Source: Bacteroidota bacterium (GTDB taxonomy: Bacteria; Bacteroidota; Bacteroidia; Bacteroidales; VadinHA17). From it: 64,000 nucleotides of DNA. Location: contig JAKPOU010000017.1 in assembly GCA_029547705.1 (NCBI GenBank), positions 1 to 64,000 on the forward strand, written 5' to 3'. The position numbers and the translations under genes were made by a program. Shown piece by piece: positions 37,038-46,382 of this stretch. Position 1 is the stretch's first letter; each line of letters opens with the position of its first letter. A model generated the notes under the pieces. The model ran no database searches. It was not told where the DNA came from and saw only the letters and a program-made list of their open reading frames with translations.

Positions 37038-38273
37038 TTAAAACCTGAGATTCAGTAATTTCAGCCTTCTGACCAGTTCATCGGTGACTTCTTTTTCCTC
37101 ATCAGCCGAAGCGGCTTCAAAGGTCACGGAAAATCTCAGGTAAGATCCTGCATCATCCCATGGAACCGTTGAGATCTGTGCTTCCCTGATAAGGAATTCC
37201 GATACCTCGGAGGCGGAACTGAATGTTTTTCCGTTTCCGGCTCCCACGGGTGCTTTAACATAGCAGTAGAATGAACCTTTTGGCTTTGAGGCGCTGAATC
37301 CCGCTTCATTGAGTGCATTTACGAGAAGGTCGAATCTGCGTGAATACTTTTCAACTGTCCTTTCGGTGATTTCAGTATTTTCAAGAGCAGCGATGCCGGC
37401 TTTCTGGATGGCTCTGAACTGACCGGAATCAGTGTTGTCCTTGACACTGGCATAGGCACTGACGGCTCTGCTGTTTCCGCATACAAAACCCATTCTCCAG
37501 CCTGTCATGTTGAATGCCTTCGACAGGGAATGAATTTCAATACCCACATCCATTGCCCCGTCGGCCGACAGGAAGCTGAGAGGCCGGTAACCGTCATAGG
37601 TAAGGGCACCATATGCTATGTCATGTGCCACAACAATGCCATGTTTCCCGGCAAAGGCCACCACCTTATCAAAGAATTCCCTTCCGGCAACAGCGCCGGT
37701 CGGATTGTTGGGATAATTAATATAAAGGAGTCTGGCTCTTTTCAGAACCGTACCGGGAATTGAGTCAAGGTCGGGGAGAAAGGAGTTTGATTCGTAAAGG
37801 GGCAGGTTAAAGACTTCTCCGCCAAGGTATTTTGTATATGTACCCGTGACAGGATAACCCGGAACAGTGGTGAGCAGCACATCCCCGGGATTGATAAAGC
37901 ACAGGGGCAGCATGGCAAGGACAGGTTTTGAACCTATTCCGTGCACTATATTTTCATGTGGGTTTATTCCGGATAGTCCGTATACTTTTCCGAGATAGCG
38001 TGCCGCTGCCTCCTGGAATTCCGGTATTCCGTTATCGGCATACCAGCGGTTTTCCGGCTTTCCTGCCTCTTCCGACAACACTTTTACAACCAGTTCATCG
38101 GCAGGCCAGTCGGGTTCACCCACACCCATGTCTATCAGCCTTATATCCGGATGGGCAAGCTTTGCAGCTGCCTTTGCCCTCTTGATGAGTTCAAACTTGT
38201 AAACAGCCGTTGATTTGCCGAAACTTTTTCCGCCAAGCCTGTCGGATATCTTGTCTTCAAAAAAGTCTTTCAT
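37038..38273 (-). CDS. dapL: LL-diaminopimelate aminotransferase-type PLP enzyme
   Basis: 411 aa, class I/II aminotransferase. LIDMGVGEPDWPADELV and NRWYADNGIPEFQEAAARYL are typical of DapL; YINYPNNPTGAV, HDIAYGALTYDGY and SLSKAFNMTGWRMGF (PLP-binding Lys) complete the active site; the terminal Arg binding substrate carboxylate is in YLRFSVTF. DapL converts tetrahydrodipicolinate directly to LL-diaminopimelate for lysine and peptidoglycan. Related aminotransferases exist, so the exact substrate rests on family resemblance. Confidence 0.8.
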   Translation of the reverse strand: MKDFFEDKISDRLGGKSFGKSTAVYKFELIKRAKAAAKLAHPDIRLIDMGVGEPDWPADELVVKVLSEEAGKPENRWYADNGIPEFQEAAARYLGKVYGLSGINPHENIVHGIGSKPVLAMLPLCFINPGDVLLTTVPGYPVTGTYTKYLGGEVFNLPLYESNSFLPDLDSIPGTVLKRARLLYINYPNNPTGAVAGREFFDKVVAFAGKHGIVVAHDIAYGALTYDGYRPLSFLSADGAMDVGIEIHSLSKAFNMTGWRMGFVCGNSRAVSAYASVKDNTDSGQFRAIQKAGIAALENTEITERTVEKYSRRFDLLVNALNEAGFSASKPKGSFYCYVKAPVGAGNGKTFSSASEVSEFLIREAQISTVPWDDAGSYLRFSVTFEAASADEEKEVTDELVRRLKLLNLRF

Positions 38274-38381
38274 TGAATTTATTTAATGATTAATATTTTA
38301 CAGGGCCTTTAATTTCTGCAGTAATAATCAGATCAATCCGGCATCCTTTGACTGCAGTTCTTCATAGCCGTAAAAACCCCG

Positions 38382-38389
38382 CAAATGTA
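38382..38389 (-). promoter_or_regulatory. -7 box candidate for the dapL-type gene
   Basis: CAAATGTA reads TACATTTG leftwards, matching TAnnTTTG, about 108 bp before the ATG at 38273. Confidence 0.35.
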
Positions 38390-38514
38390 ATAAATGGCGG
38401 CATGAAAAAAAACATAATCGTTCAGCTTAACATTTCATTACAGCTTATGCAATTATGTAACTGACTAAGCCAGAATTTCAGGGAAGCCTGACAGGAAACA
38501 GATCCGGAATCTGA

Positions 38515-38546
38515 TTTGTAATCATCTGAAAAGATATGTATATTTG
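38515..38546 (+). promoter_or_regulatory. promoter of the unknown 254-aa gene
   Basis: TTTG (38515-38518), 20 bp, then TATATTTG (38539-38546): a near-ideal Bacteroidetes promoter. The leader to the ATG at 38623 would be about 70 nt. Confidence 0.6.
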
Positions 38547-38622
38547 ATTAAGAACCTCGTTTAATTCTCTTTATTCATGTTTCTCCGGAAACGTATTATT
38601 CATCTTCTTAACAGCTAGAGCC

Positions 38623-39387
38623 ATGAAAAAATACATCTATCTAACCAGTACCCCTGAAGCGCTTGTTGCTTCAATGCTTCCTCCCGAGGGATTCGGAATG
38701 TATCTTTCTACCGGTACCAAAAAACGGAACAGGGGACAGAACATCTTTTTCGAGGTGGACCTTGATCAGATCGGAAATATATTTGATATGGAAAGTCTTG
38801 AGAAAAGATGTGTCGCAAAAGAGGACGGCAGCCCTAAAAGCTCTGTTTATCTGTCGGTATACAGAGTTCTTGAGATGGTTCCCACATCTGCCCTCAAGAG
38901 TCTTTACCTCACTACAGATCATGGTTGTGTTCTTGAACTGAAAAAAGCCCCGTACGACAGTAAAAGAGAATCAGTAAACACTCTTCATCTCTATCAGGAA
39001 TTGTGTCCTGTCACCCCGCTGGTGGTATCCGACATGACTCCTTCCGCATTTCTGAAAAAACTTACCGACGGATCTATTCCCATCACTCTTCCAAAGCTGT
39101 TTTTTGTTGAACTGAAGCTGGGAGAGCTTGCCGCCAATCCGCTCGGCGGTTCTGCGGAACATCTTCCTTATCCCAATATCGGACACATGCGGGATTGCCT
39201 CGAGATTCTCAGGGGGGAATATGAAAAACATATGAAAACGGTTCAGAGGGTTTTTTCCGGGACACTTCTGTACAGGACAATTGAAAGCGGCTTCTATGTG
39301 GGTTCGAAGGATGAAATAGTTTTTTATCCCTATCCCACAATAAAGGATCTTGAAGATATCAATTATGAATTCTTCAGGGATATCTGA
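38623..39387 (+). CDS. protein of unknown function upstream of the pyrophosphatase gene
   Basis: 254 aa, soluble, no signal peptide or membrane segment. I do not recognise the family. The N-terminus reads MKKYIYLTSTPEALVASMLP, followed by FGMYLSTGTKKRNRGQNIFF, a Lys/Arg-rich turn between beta-like strands. The middle has alternating strand-like segments (SLYLTTDHGCVLELKKAP) and the C-terminal half is more helical (MRDCLEILRGEYEKHMKTVQRV), ending in IKDLEDINYEFFRDI. Good codon structure, its own strong promoter, and its position 154 bp before hppA in the same direction argue that it is real. Any link to ion pumping is only by position. Confidence 0.7.
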   Translation: MKKYIYLTSTPEALVASMLPPEGFGMYLSTGTKKRNRGQNIFFEVDLDQIGNIFDMESLEKRCVAKEDGSPKSSVYLSVYRVLEMVPTSALKSLYLTTDHGCVLELKKAPYDSKRESVNTLHLYQELCPVTPLVVSDMTPSAFLKKLTDGSIPITLPKLFFVELKLGELAANPLGGSAEHLPYPNIGHMRDCLEILRGEYEKHMKTVQRVFSGTLLYRTIESGFYVGSKDEIVFYPYPTIKDLEDINYEFFRDI

Positions 39388-39456
39388 TCCGGCTTTTTCA
39401 ACCGGCATGGTATCCGGAATATTTTCACTGGACAGTCAAATAGATACGGTTTTTAG

Positions 39457-39487
39457 TTTGGATTAATCAAAAACTAATTTAGTTTTG
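39457..39487 (+). promoter_or_regulatory. promoter of hppA
   Basis: TTTG (39457-39460), exactly 19 bp, then TAGTTTTG (39480-39487), an excellent match to the consensus. Leader about 50 nt. It shows that hppA is transcribed separately from the unknown gene before it. Confidence 0.65.
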
Positions 39488-39541
39488 TACCCGAATTTTT
39501 TTCGTATCATACACAACAAAATTTAATTAAAAACTGATATC

Positions 39542-41833
39542 ATGATTAGTAGTCTTTTTTGGATTGTGCCCGTAGCTGCTCTTACGGCCCTGCTGTTTGC
39601 ATGGATCTTTTACCGGAACATGAAAGCACAGGAAGAGGGTACAGACAGGATGATAGAGATTGCGACCTATGTCAGGGAAGGTGCAATGGCATATCTCAGA
39701 CGCCAGTACGGTGTTGTTACAAAGGTATTCCTGATCCTTGTCGTACTGTTACTCATACTTGCATATTTTGGAATTCAGAATCCTTTCGTTCCCGTTGCCT
39801 TTCTTACCGGGGGGTTCTTCTCCGGTTTATGCGGTTATCTTGGCATGAGGACTGCAACCTATGCTTCCAACAGAACTGCCTGGGCAGCCTCAAAATCGCT
39901 TAACCAGGGACTGAAGGTGGCTCTCAGGAGCGGTGCCGTAATGGGACTCGTAGTTGTTGGATTCGGACTGCTTGATATTGCACTGTGGTTCCTTATACTC
40001 AACGGATGGGTATTCACGCCGGAACACATGGCAGCCGGCTGGAAATTTGCAGGACTGACATTTGTTCATCCGGGAACTACTGAACATGAGAAACTTATAG
40101 AAATAACAGCAGTGATGCTTACATTCGGCATGGGTGCATCAACCCAGGCACTGTTCGCACGTGTGGGCGGTGGTATCTTTACAAAAGCCGCGGACGTGGG
40201 TGCTGACCTGGTCGGCAAGGTTGAAGCAGGGATTCCTGAGGATGATCCGCGCAACCCGGCCACCATTGCTGATAATGTCGGTGACAACGTTGGTGATGTT
40301 GCCGGAATGGGTGCAGACCTTTATGAATCCTATGCCGGTTCAATTCTTGCAACAGCAGCACTGGGTGCTGCTCTTCCGGGAGTAACCGGAGATCTGCAGA
40401 TAAAATCGGTCATTGCCCCGATGCTTGTTTCGGCAATAGGCATATTCCTGTCAATTGCCGGCATTTACCTTGTCAGAACCAAGGAATCCGCCACTCCCAA
40501 GGCACTGCTGCATGCCCTTCTTCTCGGTACGGGAGGCAGCTCCCTGCTGATCCTGGTTGTTCTGGCCATTATGGCAGCAGCCGACTGGATAACATGGGGT
40601 GTTTTCGGAGCAACGGTTTCCGGACTGCTGGCAGGAGTAATCATAGGCCAGTCGACGGAATACTATACTTCTGACGGCAACAAGCCGACACAGGCTATTG
40701 CGAAGCAGGCACAACAGGGTCCGGCTACTGTAATTATCGAAGGTATGGCAGTTGGTATGGCTTCAACCTGGATTCCGGTGGTGACCATCGTGATAGGTAT
40801 TATTGCAGCCTATGGTTTCTCAGGCGGTTTCCAGAATTTTGCAATGGGTGTTTATGGTATCGGTTTTGCCGCTGTCGGTATGCTTTCAACACTGGGTATA
40901 ACCCTTGCAACCGATGCCTTCGGACCTATAGCCGATAATGCAGGCGGCAATGCTGAAATGTCGGAACTTCCCAAGGAAGTAAGGGAAAGGACAGACGCTC
41001 TTGACGGACTTGGAAATACTACTGCAGCAACCGGAAAAGGATTTGCTATCGGATCTGCCGCTCTTACAGCCCTGGCACTGATTGCTGCCTATATGGAGGA
41101 AGTGAGACTGTGGCTCGGCAGGGTTATTGACAAAGCTCCTGAAGGATTCAAGCAGATTGGCGATACCCTCTTTTACAAATCCGTCATTCCGCAGGTACAG
41201 GATGGTCAGGTTGCAGTCCACATAGGAAGTGCCACCATCAGGGATTTTACTTCAGCATATGATATTACCCTGCTTAATCCCATTGTTCTCGGAGGTATTT
41301 TCATCGGCGCAATGATGGCATTCCTCTTCAGTTCAATGAGCATGAAGGCAGTGGGACGTGCCGCAGGAAACATGGTTGAGGAAGTAAGACGCCAGTTCCG
41401 TGAAATTCCTGGTATTATGGATGGCAGCGGCAAGCCCGACTATGCACGCTGTGTTGCAATATCAACAGCAGGTGCCCAGAGGGAAATGATCATTCCTTCA
41501 CTGATGGCTATAGCTGTTCCGCTGCTTATAGGTGTTCTTTTCGGAGTGGCAGGTGTTGTCGGCCTTCTTGCAGGCGGCCTGAGTGCGGGATTTGTTCTTG
41601 CATGCATGCTTAACAATGCCGGTGGTGCCTGGGATAATGCCAAGAAATTCATCGAAAGAGGAAATTACGGAGGAAAAAACAGTGAGGCTCACAAGGCATC
41701 GGTTGTGGGTGACACGGTTGGTGATCCCTTCAAGGATACATCGGGTCCCGCCCTCAACATTCTGATCAAACTGATGTCAATGGTTTCGGTTGTTCTTGCC
41801 GGCCTTACGGTCGCATGGAGCATGCTTGGCTGA
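39542..41833 (+). CDS. hppA: membrane pyrophosphatase, K+-dependent, probably Na+-translocating
   Basis: 763 aa with about 16 membrane segments. The PPi site is DVGADLVGKVEAGIPEDDPR and NPATIADNVGDNVGDVAGMG; later DNAGGNAEMS and the C-terminal VGDTVGDPFKDTSGP complete it. In GNTTAATGKG the diagnostic position is Ala495 with Gly498, the K+-dependent type (K+-independent enzymes carry Lys there). In DLYESY the gating Glu262 sits one helical turn earlier than in plant H+-pumps (Gly-Ser-Tyr-Ala-Glu), the placement known from Na+-pumping PPases. So a K+-stimulated Na+ (or Na+/H+) pump is inferred. A strong terminator follows. Confidence 0.93.
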   Translation: MISSLFWIVPVAALTALLFAWIFYRNMKAQEEGTDRMIEIATYVREGAMAYLRRQYGVVTKVFLILVVLLLILAYFGIQNPFVPVAFLTGGFFSGLCGYLGMRTATYASNRTAWAASKSLNQGLKVALRSGAVMGLVVVGFGLLDIALWFLILNGWVFTPEHMAAGWKFAGLTFVHPGTTEHEKLIEITAVMLTFGMGASTQALFARVGGGIFTKAADVGADLVGKVEAGIPEDDPRNPATIADNVGDNVGDVAGMGADLYESYAGSILATAALGAALPGVTGDLQIKSVIAPMLVSAIGIFLSIAGIYLVRTKESATPKALLHALLLGTGGSSLLILVVLAIMAAADWITWGVFGATVSGLLAGVIIGQSTEYYTSDGNKPTQAIAKQAQQGPATVIIEGMAVGMASTWIPVVTIVIGIIAAYGFSGGFQNFAMGVYGIGFAAVGMLSTLGITLATDAFGPIADNAGGNAEMSELPKEVRERTDALDGLGNTTAATGKGFAIGSAALTALALIAAYMEEVRLWLGRVIDKAPEGFKQIGDTLFYKSVIPQVQDGQVAVHIGSATIRDFTSAYDITLLNPIVLGGIFIGAMMAFLFSSMSMKAVGRAAGNMVEEVRRQFREIPGIMDGSGKPDYARCVAISTAGAQREMIIPSLMAIAVPLLIGVLFGVAGVVGLLAGGLSAGFVLACMLNNAGGAWDNAKKFIERGNYGGKNSEAHKASVVGDTVGDPFKDTSGPALNILIKLMSMVSVVLAGLTVAWSMLG

Positions 41834-41854
41834 TCTGTTGAGTCTATAAAATAC

Positions 41855-41887
41855 AAAAGGCTGTCCCGCGTTCCGGGACAGCCTTTT
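41855..41887 (+). terminator. strong intrinsic terminator of hppA
   Basis: aaaaggctgtcccg and cgggacagcctttt form a perfect 14-bp stem with a 5-nt loop (cgttc), followed by further T residues. It lies 22 bp after the hppA stop. Confidence 0.92.
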
Positions 41888-41972
41888 TTTTGACAGGCAG
41901 GCTGGTATTTAAGCAGGATTGCGATGACTCCGGATTGCGCATAAATTCATAATTTTGAAAAAACCATTTCAT

Positions 41973-42053
41973 ATGATCCTGCCCTCCGTTACAGATATCA
42001 GAAGTGCCCATGGACGGATAAAGCCGTTTATTCACCGGACCACCGTTGCAAGC
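41973..42053 (+). pseudogene. 5' relic of a threonine dehydratase-like gene
   Basis: Translated, this stretch begins MILPSVTDIRSAHGRIKPF and continues IHRTTVAS. It aligns without gaps to the first 27 residues of the intact gene at 44265 (MIFPSLPDIVTAHDRIRPF...), with 16 of 27 residues identical, including the start Met. After Ser27 similarity ends abruptly and the frame runs into unrelated sequence. The match is in protein more than in DNA, so this is an old paralogue that was truncated, not a recent duplication. It lies between the hppA terminator and kup. Confidence 0.7.
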
Positions 42054-42142
42054 TTTTTTATGGGTATACAACATTTAAAAACGTGTTTGTTGCGAAGGAT
42101 TATTGATAATCTTATAATTGTTCGGGGTTTAAACCATTTTTC

Positions 42143-44098
42143 GTGAAAAAAAATTCGAAGAATTTTCTGGGCGGAATTGATATTAAGAAGCCATCCCTTA
42201 CAGGTTTGATTATCACCCTGGGAATAGTTTATGGGGACCTCGGAACCAGCCCGCTGTATACTGTAAAAGCAATTGTCAATACTGCAGGTGAATTCAATGA
42301 ATTGCTGATATTCGGTGCCCTTTCCTGTGTTTTCTGGACTCTTACATTACTTACAACGATCAAATATATCATTATTACAACGCACGCTGATAATAAGGGC
42401 GAGGGAGGAATTTTTGCCCTTTTTGCCCTGATAAGAAAAAAATCCGCGTGGGCTGCAATTGTTACTCTGATCGGTGCTGGAGCATTACTGGCTGACGGGG
42501 TGATAACACCAGCCATAACAGTTACTTCATCAATTGAAGGCCTGAGACTGTTTAATCCCGTAATGCCGGTAGTTCCAATTGTCCTGATAATTTTCGGATT
42601 GCTTTTTTCTGTTCAGCAATTTGGCACCAACGTAGTGGGAATATTATTCGGACCCATAATGGTTTTATGGTTTCTTATGCTCGGCATCCTGGGATTTTCG
42701 CAATTGATTCATTACCCACGTATTCTGATTGCACTGAATCCCGTATTTGCACTAAGGTTTCTTGTGGAATATCCCGGCGGATTCATTCTCCTGGGTGCAG
42801 TTTTTCTTTGTACAACAGGAGCAGAAGCCCTGTATTCGGATCTAGGTCATTGCGGACGTACAAATATCAGGATATCCTGGATATTCGTCAAAACAATGCT
42901 TTTGCTGAATTATCTCGGACAAGGTGCATGGTTATTAAGGAATTATACTCCAGGGACACAGGCTATGCCTTTCTTTTCAATGATGCCGGAATGGTTCCTT
43001 TTGCCGGGTATCATTCTTTCAACAGCTGCTGCCATCATTGCAAGCCAGGCTCTTGTAAGCGGATCATTCTCACTTGTAAGCGAAGCCGTTTCCCTGAACT
43101 TCTGGCCGCCGATAAGAATACTTCAGCCTACTCTGACAAGGAGCCAGATTTATATCCCGTTTGTAAACTGGTCGCTGATGTTTATGTGCAGCCTGGTGGT
43201 GATCTTCTTCAGAAATTCTTCAAATATGGAGGCTGCCTATGGTCTTGCCATCACAATTGCCATGTTGATGACCACTTCATTATTAGCCCGGTATTTGTAT
43301 CAGAAAAATATTGATATTAAGCTTATTGTGTTGTTCCTGGCCGTATTTCTCGCTATCGAAACCAGCTTTCTGATTGCAAATCTTCACAAGTTCAGACATG
43401 GAGGCTGGTTCACGCTGATACTGGGAACAGCTTATGGCCTCGTAATGTATGGATGGTATTTCGGAAGAAAGATTAAAAACCGTTATCTAACCTTTGTTAA
43501 TCTTGAGAATTACAAACAATTGTTTATTGATATCAAGGCGGATAATAGTATTCCCAGAACTGCATCTAATCTGGTCTATATAATAAAAGCAAACCGGATG
43601 GAACAGATTGAATCAAAAATTATTTTTTCAATTTTTAAAAAAAGACCAAAGCGGGCTGATAAATACTGGTTATTACACGTGGATATTGTGAATGAACCGT
43701 ATCGTTTTGAATATAAAGTAACTTACCTGATACCGGATGTTCTTATAAGAATCGACTTTCATCTGGGATATAAAATCGGGAAATCAATAAATCTCTATTT
43801 CAGAGAGGTAGTGGAAGACCTGGTTCAGTCGGGTGAAATTAAAATGTTAAGCGGATACAATTTCCTGAAGAAATATGAATTCCAGGGTGATTTTAAATTT
43901 ATAATTACCGAAAGAATAATTCCCCCGGATTTTAACTTGTCAAAAACCGAGAACTTCATTCTTGCTTTAAATTCACTTATAAAACATCTGAGCCTGCCGG
44001 CAGAGAGTGCACTTAACCTTGATCCCACATGTACTGAAGTCGAAAAAATACCGATATTGGTTGAAAAGCCTTTAACTCACAGGGCCAGGAGAAGTTGA
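42143..44098 (+). CDS. kup: KUP family potassium transporter
   Basis: 651 aa with a GTG start followed by KKNSKNFLGG. Motifs of the family: ITLGIVYGDLGTSPLYTVKA, HADNKGEGGIFALFAL, GALLADGVITPAITVTSSIE, GAVFLCTTGAEALYSDLGHCG. Twelve membrane segments to about residue 440, then a soluble C-terminal domain of about 200 residues. It is a K+/H+ symporter for potassium uptake. The gene looks more AT-rich than its neighbours, and it separates two paralogous gene 5' ends (a relic at 41973 and an intact gene at 44265), which suggests insertion or rearrangement. Confidence 0.95.
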   Translation: MKKNSKNFLGGIDIKKPSLTGLIITLGIVYGDLGTSPLYTVKAIVNTAGEFNELLIFGALSCVFWTLTLLTTIKYIIITTHADNKGEGGIFALFALIRKKSAWAAIVTLIGAGALLADGVITPAITVTSSIEGLRLFNPVMPVVPIVLIIFGLLFSVQQFGTNVVGILFGPIMVLWFLMLGILGFSQLIHYPRILIALNPVFALRFLVEYPGGFILLGAVFLCTTGAEALYSDLGHCGRTNIRISWIFVKTMLLLNYLGQGAWLLRNYTPGTQAMPFFSMMPEWFLLPGIILSTAAAIIASQALVSGSFSLVSEAVSLNFWPPIRILQPTLTRSQIYIPFVNWSLMFMCSLVVIFFRNSSNMEAAYGLAITIAMLMTTSLLARYLYQKNIDIKLIVLFLAVFLAIETSFLIANLHKFRHGGWFTLILGTAYGLVMYGWYFGRKIKNRYLTFVNLENYKQLFIDIKADNSIPRTASNLVYIIKANRMEQIESKIIFSIFKKRPKRADKYWLLHVDIVNEPYRFEYKVTYLIPDVLIRIDFHLGYKIGKSINLYFREVVEDLVQSGEIKMLSGYNFLKKYEFQGDFKFIITERIIPPDFNLSKTENFILALNSLIKHLSLPAESALNLDPTCTEVEKIPILVEKPLTHRARRS

Positions 44099-44264
44099 TG
44101 ACCAGGTGAGGTAAAAACAGTTCCTGCGTCATTTTCAAAAAGAATGGATTCATGAACCATTGTCATATTTCAAGATTCAGGCTATGAGGAAATTGTCCAA
44201 AATAATTTTTAAATTTAAGAGGTAATTATCGAAATAAAAATAACAGGTTTAAAATCAGAGCCAG

Positions 44265-45209
44265 ATGATCTTTCCGTCTCTTCCGGATATTGTAACTGCA
44301 CATGACAGAATCAGACCCTTTATCCATCATACTCCGGTATTCACCTCAGGTCAGTTGAATAAACTGTTCGGCTGTGAGCTTTTTTTCAAGTGTGAGAACT
44401 TTCAGAAGGCGGGAGCTTTTAAATTCAGGGGAGCAACCAATGCAGTAAGGCTCCTCCCGGATGAGGAAAAACAGAAAGGCGTTGTAACCCATTCATCGGG
44501 GAATCATGCGGCAGCTCTTGCCCTGGCGTCGGCAATGAACGGTGTAAAGGCATATATCGTGATGCCCGGAACGGCACCTGAAGTAAAGAAAAATGCTGTT
44601 GCGGGCTACGGAGCGGAGATCACATTCTGTGAGCCCACAGCTGAGGCGCGTGAAAAAGCTGCCCGGTCCCTGGCTGAAAAGACCGGGGCAGTTCTGATTC
44701 ATCCCTATGATAATTTTAATGTTATTTGCGGACAGGGAACTGCTGCCCTCGAGCTGATGAGCGAAATAAATGACCTTGATATCATTGTCGCACCGGTAGG
44801 GGGGGGCGGACTCTTAAGCGGCACGTCCACTGCTGCCAGGGCTGTCAGAAAAGATATAATAATTGCGGGTGCGGAACCCCTGAATGCAAATGATGCATGG
44901 AAATCATTCACTACCGGTGTCCTCTGTCCTTCAGTCAGTCCTGATACCATAGCCGACGGCCTTCTTACCTCCCTGAGTGAGCTCACTTTCTCAATAATCC
45001 GTAATAATGTTGACCAGATCCTAACCGTGACTGAAGAAGCAATAAAAGAATGTATGCTGCTGATCTGGGAGAGAATGAAGATAATTGCTGAACCTTCAGC
45101 AGCAACCGTGCTCGCGGCCGTAAAGGAAAACCCGGGATTTTTCAGGGGAAAAAGGACGGGTCTTATAATCAGCGGCGGAAATGTTGATTTCCGGAAACTG
45201 CCCTTCTGA
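44265..45209 (+). CDS. threonine/serine dehydratase-like PLP enzyme
   Basis: 314 aa, fold type II PLP enzyme. CENFQKAGAFKFRGATNAV contains the Schiff-base Lys; SSGNHAAALALAS binds the substrate carboxylate; VGGGGLLSGT is the phosphate-binding glycine loop; ISGGNVD lies at the C-terminus. There is no ACT regulatory domain, so it resembles catabolic threonine dehydratase or serine racemase rather than biosynthetic IlvA. It has a diverged truncated paralogue 2.3 kb upstream, on the other side of kup. Confidence 0.88.
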   Translation: MIFPSLPDIVTAHDRIRPFIHHTPVFTSGQLNKLFGCELFFKCENFQKAGAFKFRGATNAVRLLPDEEKQKGVVTHSSGNHAAALALASAMNGVKAYIVMPGTAPEVKKNAVAGYGAEITFCEPTAEAREKAARSLAEKTGAVLIHPYDNFNVICGQGTAALELMSEINDLDIIVAPVGGGGLLSGTSTAARAVRKDIIIAGAEPLNANDAWKSFTTGVLCPSVSPDTIADGLLTSLSELTFSIIRNNVDQILTVTEEAIKECMLLIWERMKIIAEPSAATVLAAVKENPGFFRGKRTGLIISGGNVDFRKLPF

Positions 45210-45282
45210 TCCTTTGTCGCCCGCCTTTATCCCCTGCAGTCATGCGCGGCAGAAAGCTACAGAAGGCCCCTTTACGGATCTC

Positions 45283-46362
45283 TTATCTGGAAAGTGTGAA
45301 GTAGGCTACGACCGGATAGTGGTCAGAATACCTTATCTTTACGATATCGAAATATTTACATTTAAAAGCATTGTCATAGAAGATGTAGTCTATCCTGTTG
45401 GCCGGGTAGTTTCCCCTGTAGGTAAAACCGGCACCGTATCCTGAATTCACGAATGCATCACCAAGGCCTTTCCGGATCTTTGTATAGGTATAGGAAACGG
45501 GGGTGTCATTGAAATCTCCCGCGACGATAACCGGGTATGCCGACAGGTTGATTTGTCCCTTCAGCAGCTCTGCCTGCTGCGCTCTCCTGACAAAGCCGTT
45601 CTTAAGGCTGAGGGACAGATCCTTCATTCCCCCCAGGGTATTTCCTTCTTCCTGCTGAATTACTTCCTCGATGAAGGATTTTTCCATGCTTTTCAGTCCG
45701 AATGAATGAAGATGGTTGTTGAATATCCTGAATGTGTCTCTGCTGATGATAACATCGGTAAAGATGGTCAGAGCCGGTGAATGCGGATGAATGATCTCAC
45801 CCCTGCCTGCCACGGGAAACCTGCTGAATGTGACAACTCCGTAGAACCTGTTCCTGCCGCTCCCGATGACTTTCAGGTGCGACTGGTAATCGTTGCCCAG
45901 GTAATCCCTGATCTCCCTTACTTTCTGATCAGGATTTCCCCTGCCGTAAAATTCCTGGAGGCAAATAATATCCGCTTCCTGCTTCTTAAGGAACTCGAGT
46001 ATTTCTTTTTCTGATCCCTTATTTCCTTTCTCAAAAGCGTTAAAAAGCCTGATATTGTAACTCAGCACCTTAAAGGTACCCGCCGTTTCGCTGTCCGGCC
46101 TTGAAAGCCTCAGGTAATTTGTCAGGTGACCATAACCGGCTGCAATTACAATAACAGATATAAGGGCTTCATATTTCAGAAGCAGGGCCCAGGTTATGGC
46201 CAGCAGGATGTTTGCAAGAAGTATGTAGGGATAGGCCAGGCCAAAGAGGGCCGGCAGTGCAAATCTCGCAGGACTGATATGGACAGCCAGGTAGGAAAGG
46301 AGGAGTGTGAATGCAAAAATCAGATTCACACTGAGGAGGATCTTATAGATTATTTTTCTCAA
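45283..46362 (-). CDS. membrane-anchored endonuclease/exonuclease/phosphatase family protein
   Basis: 359 aa. The N-terminal 90 residues hold three hydrophobic segments (IIYKILLSVNLIFAFTLLLSY; LLANILLAITWALLL; ISVIVIAAGYG). The catalytic domain starts near residue 95 (FKVLSYNIRLFNAFE), with ADIICLQEFYG (metal Glu), FNNHLHSF, VIVAGDFNDTPVSYTYT (Asp-x-Asn) and RIDYIFYD...YSDHYPVVA (final Asp-His). Exported, substrate unknown (nuclease, phosphatase or sphingomyelinase-like). It is the last gene after two rhomboid genes, 20 bp apart. Confidence 0.87.
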   Translation of the reverse strand: MRKIIYKILLSVNLIFAFTLLLSYLAVHISPARFALPALFGLAYPYILLANILLAITWALLLKYEALISVIVIAAGYGHLTNYLRLSRPDSETAGTFKVLSYNIRLFNAFEKGNKGSEKEILEFLKKQEADIICLQEFYGRGNPDQKVREIRDYLGNDYQSHLKVIGSGRNRFYGVVTFSRFPVAGRGEIIHPHSPALTIFTDVIISRDTFRIFNNHLHSFGLKSMEKSFIEEVIQQEEGNTLGGMKDLSLSLKNGFVRRAQQAELLKGQINLSAYPVIVAGDFNDTPVSYTYTKIRKGLGDAFVNSGYGAGFTYRGNYPANRIDYIFYDNAFKCKYFDIVKIRYSDHYPVVAYFTLSR

Positions 46363-46382
46363 ATTAAAGCCTGATATGTTTA

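Larger units (their letters stand above)
38274..38622. other. 349-bp divergent intergenic region
   Basis: This region holds one promoter candidate in each direction (38382-38389 leftward; 38515-38546 rightward). No RNA gene or terminator was recognised. Confidence 0.5.

Noticed and set aside
16265-39387. a new defence or mobile system
   Set aside because: The genes here are recognisable housekeeping functions; only the 254-aa protein is unknown and there is no toxin, nuclease or integrase cluster beside it.
44143-44161. near-perfect palindrome aatgg-a-ttcatgaa-ccatt after kup
   Set aside because: No T-run follows, so not called a terminator; too short to call an operator without a partner protein.
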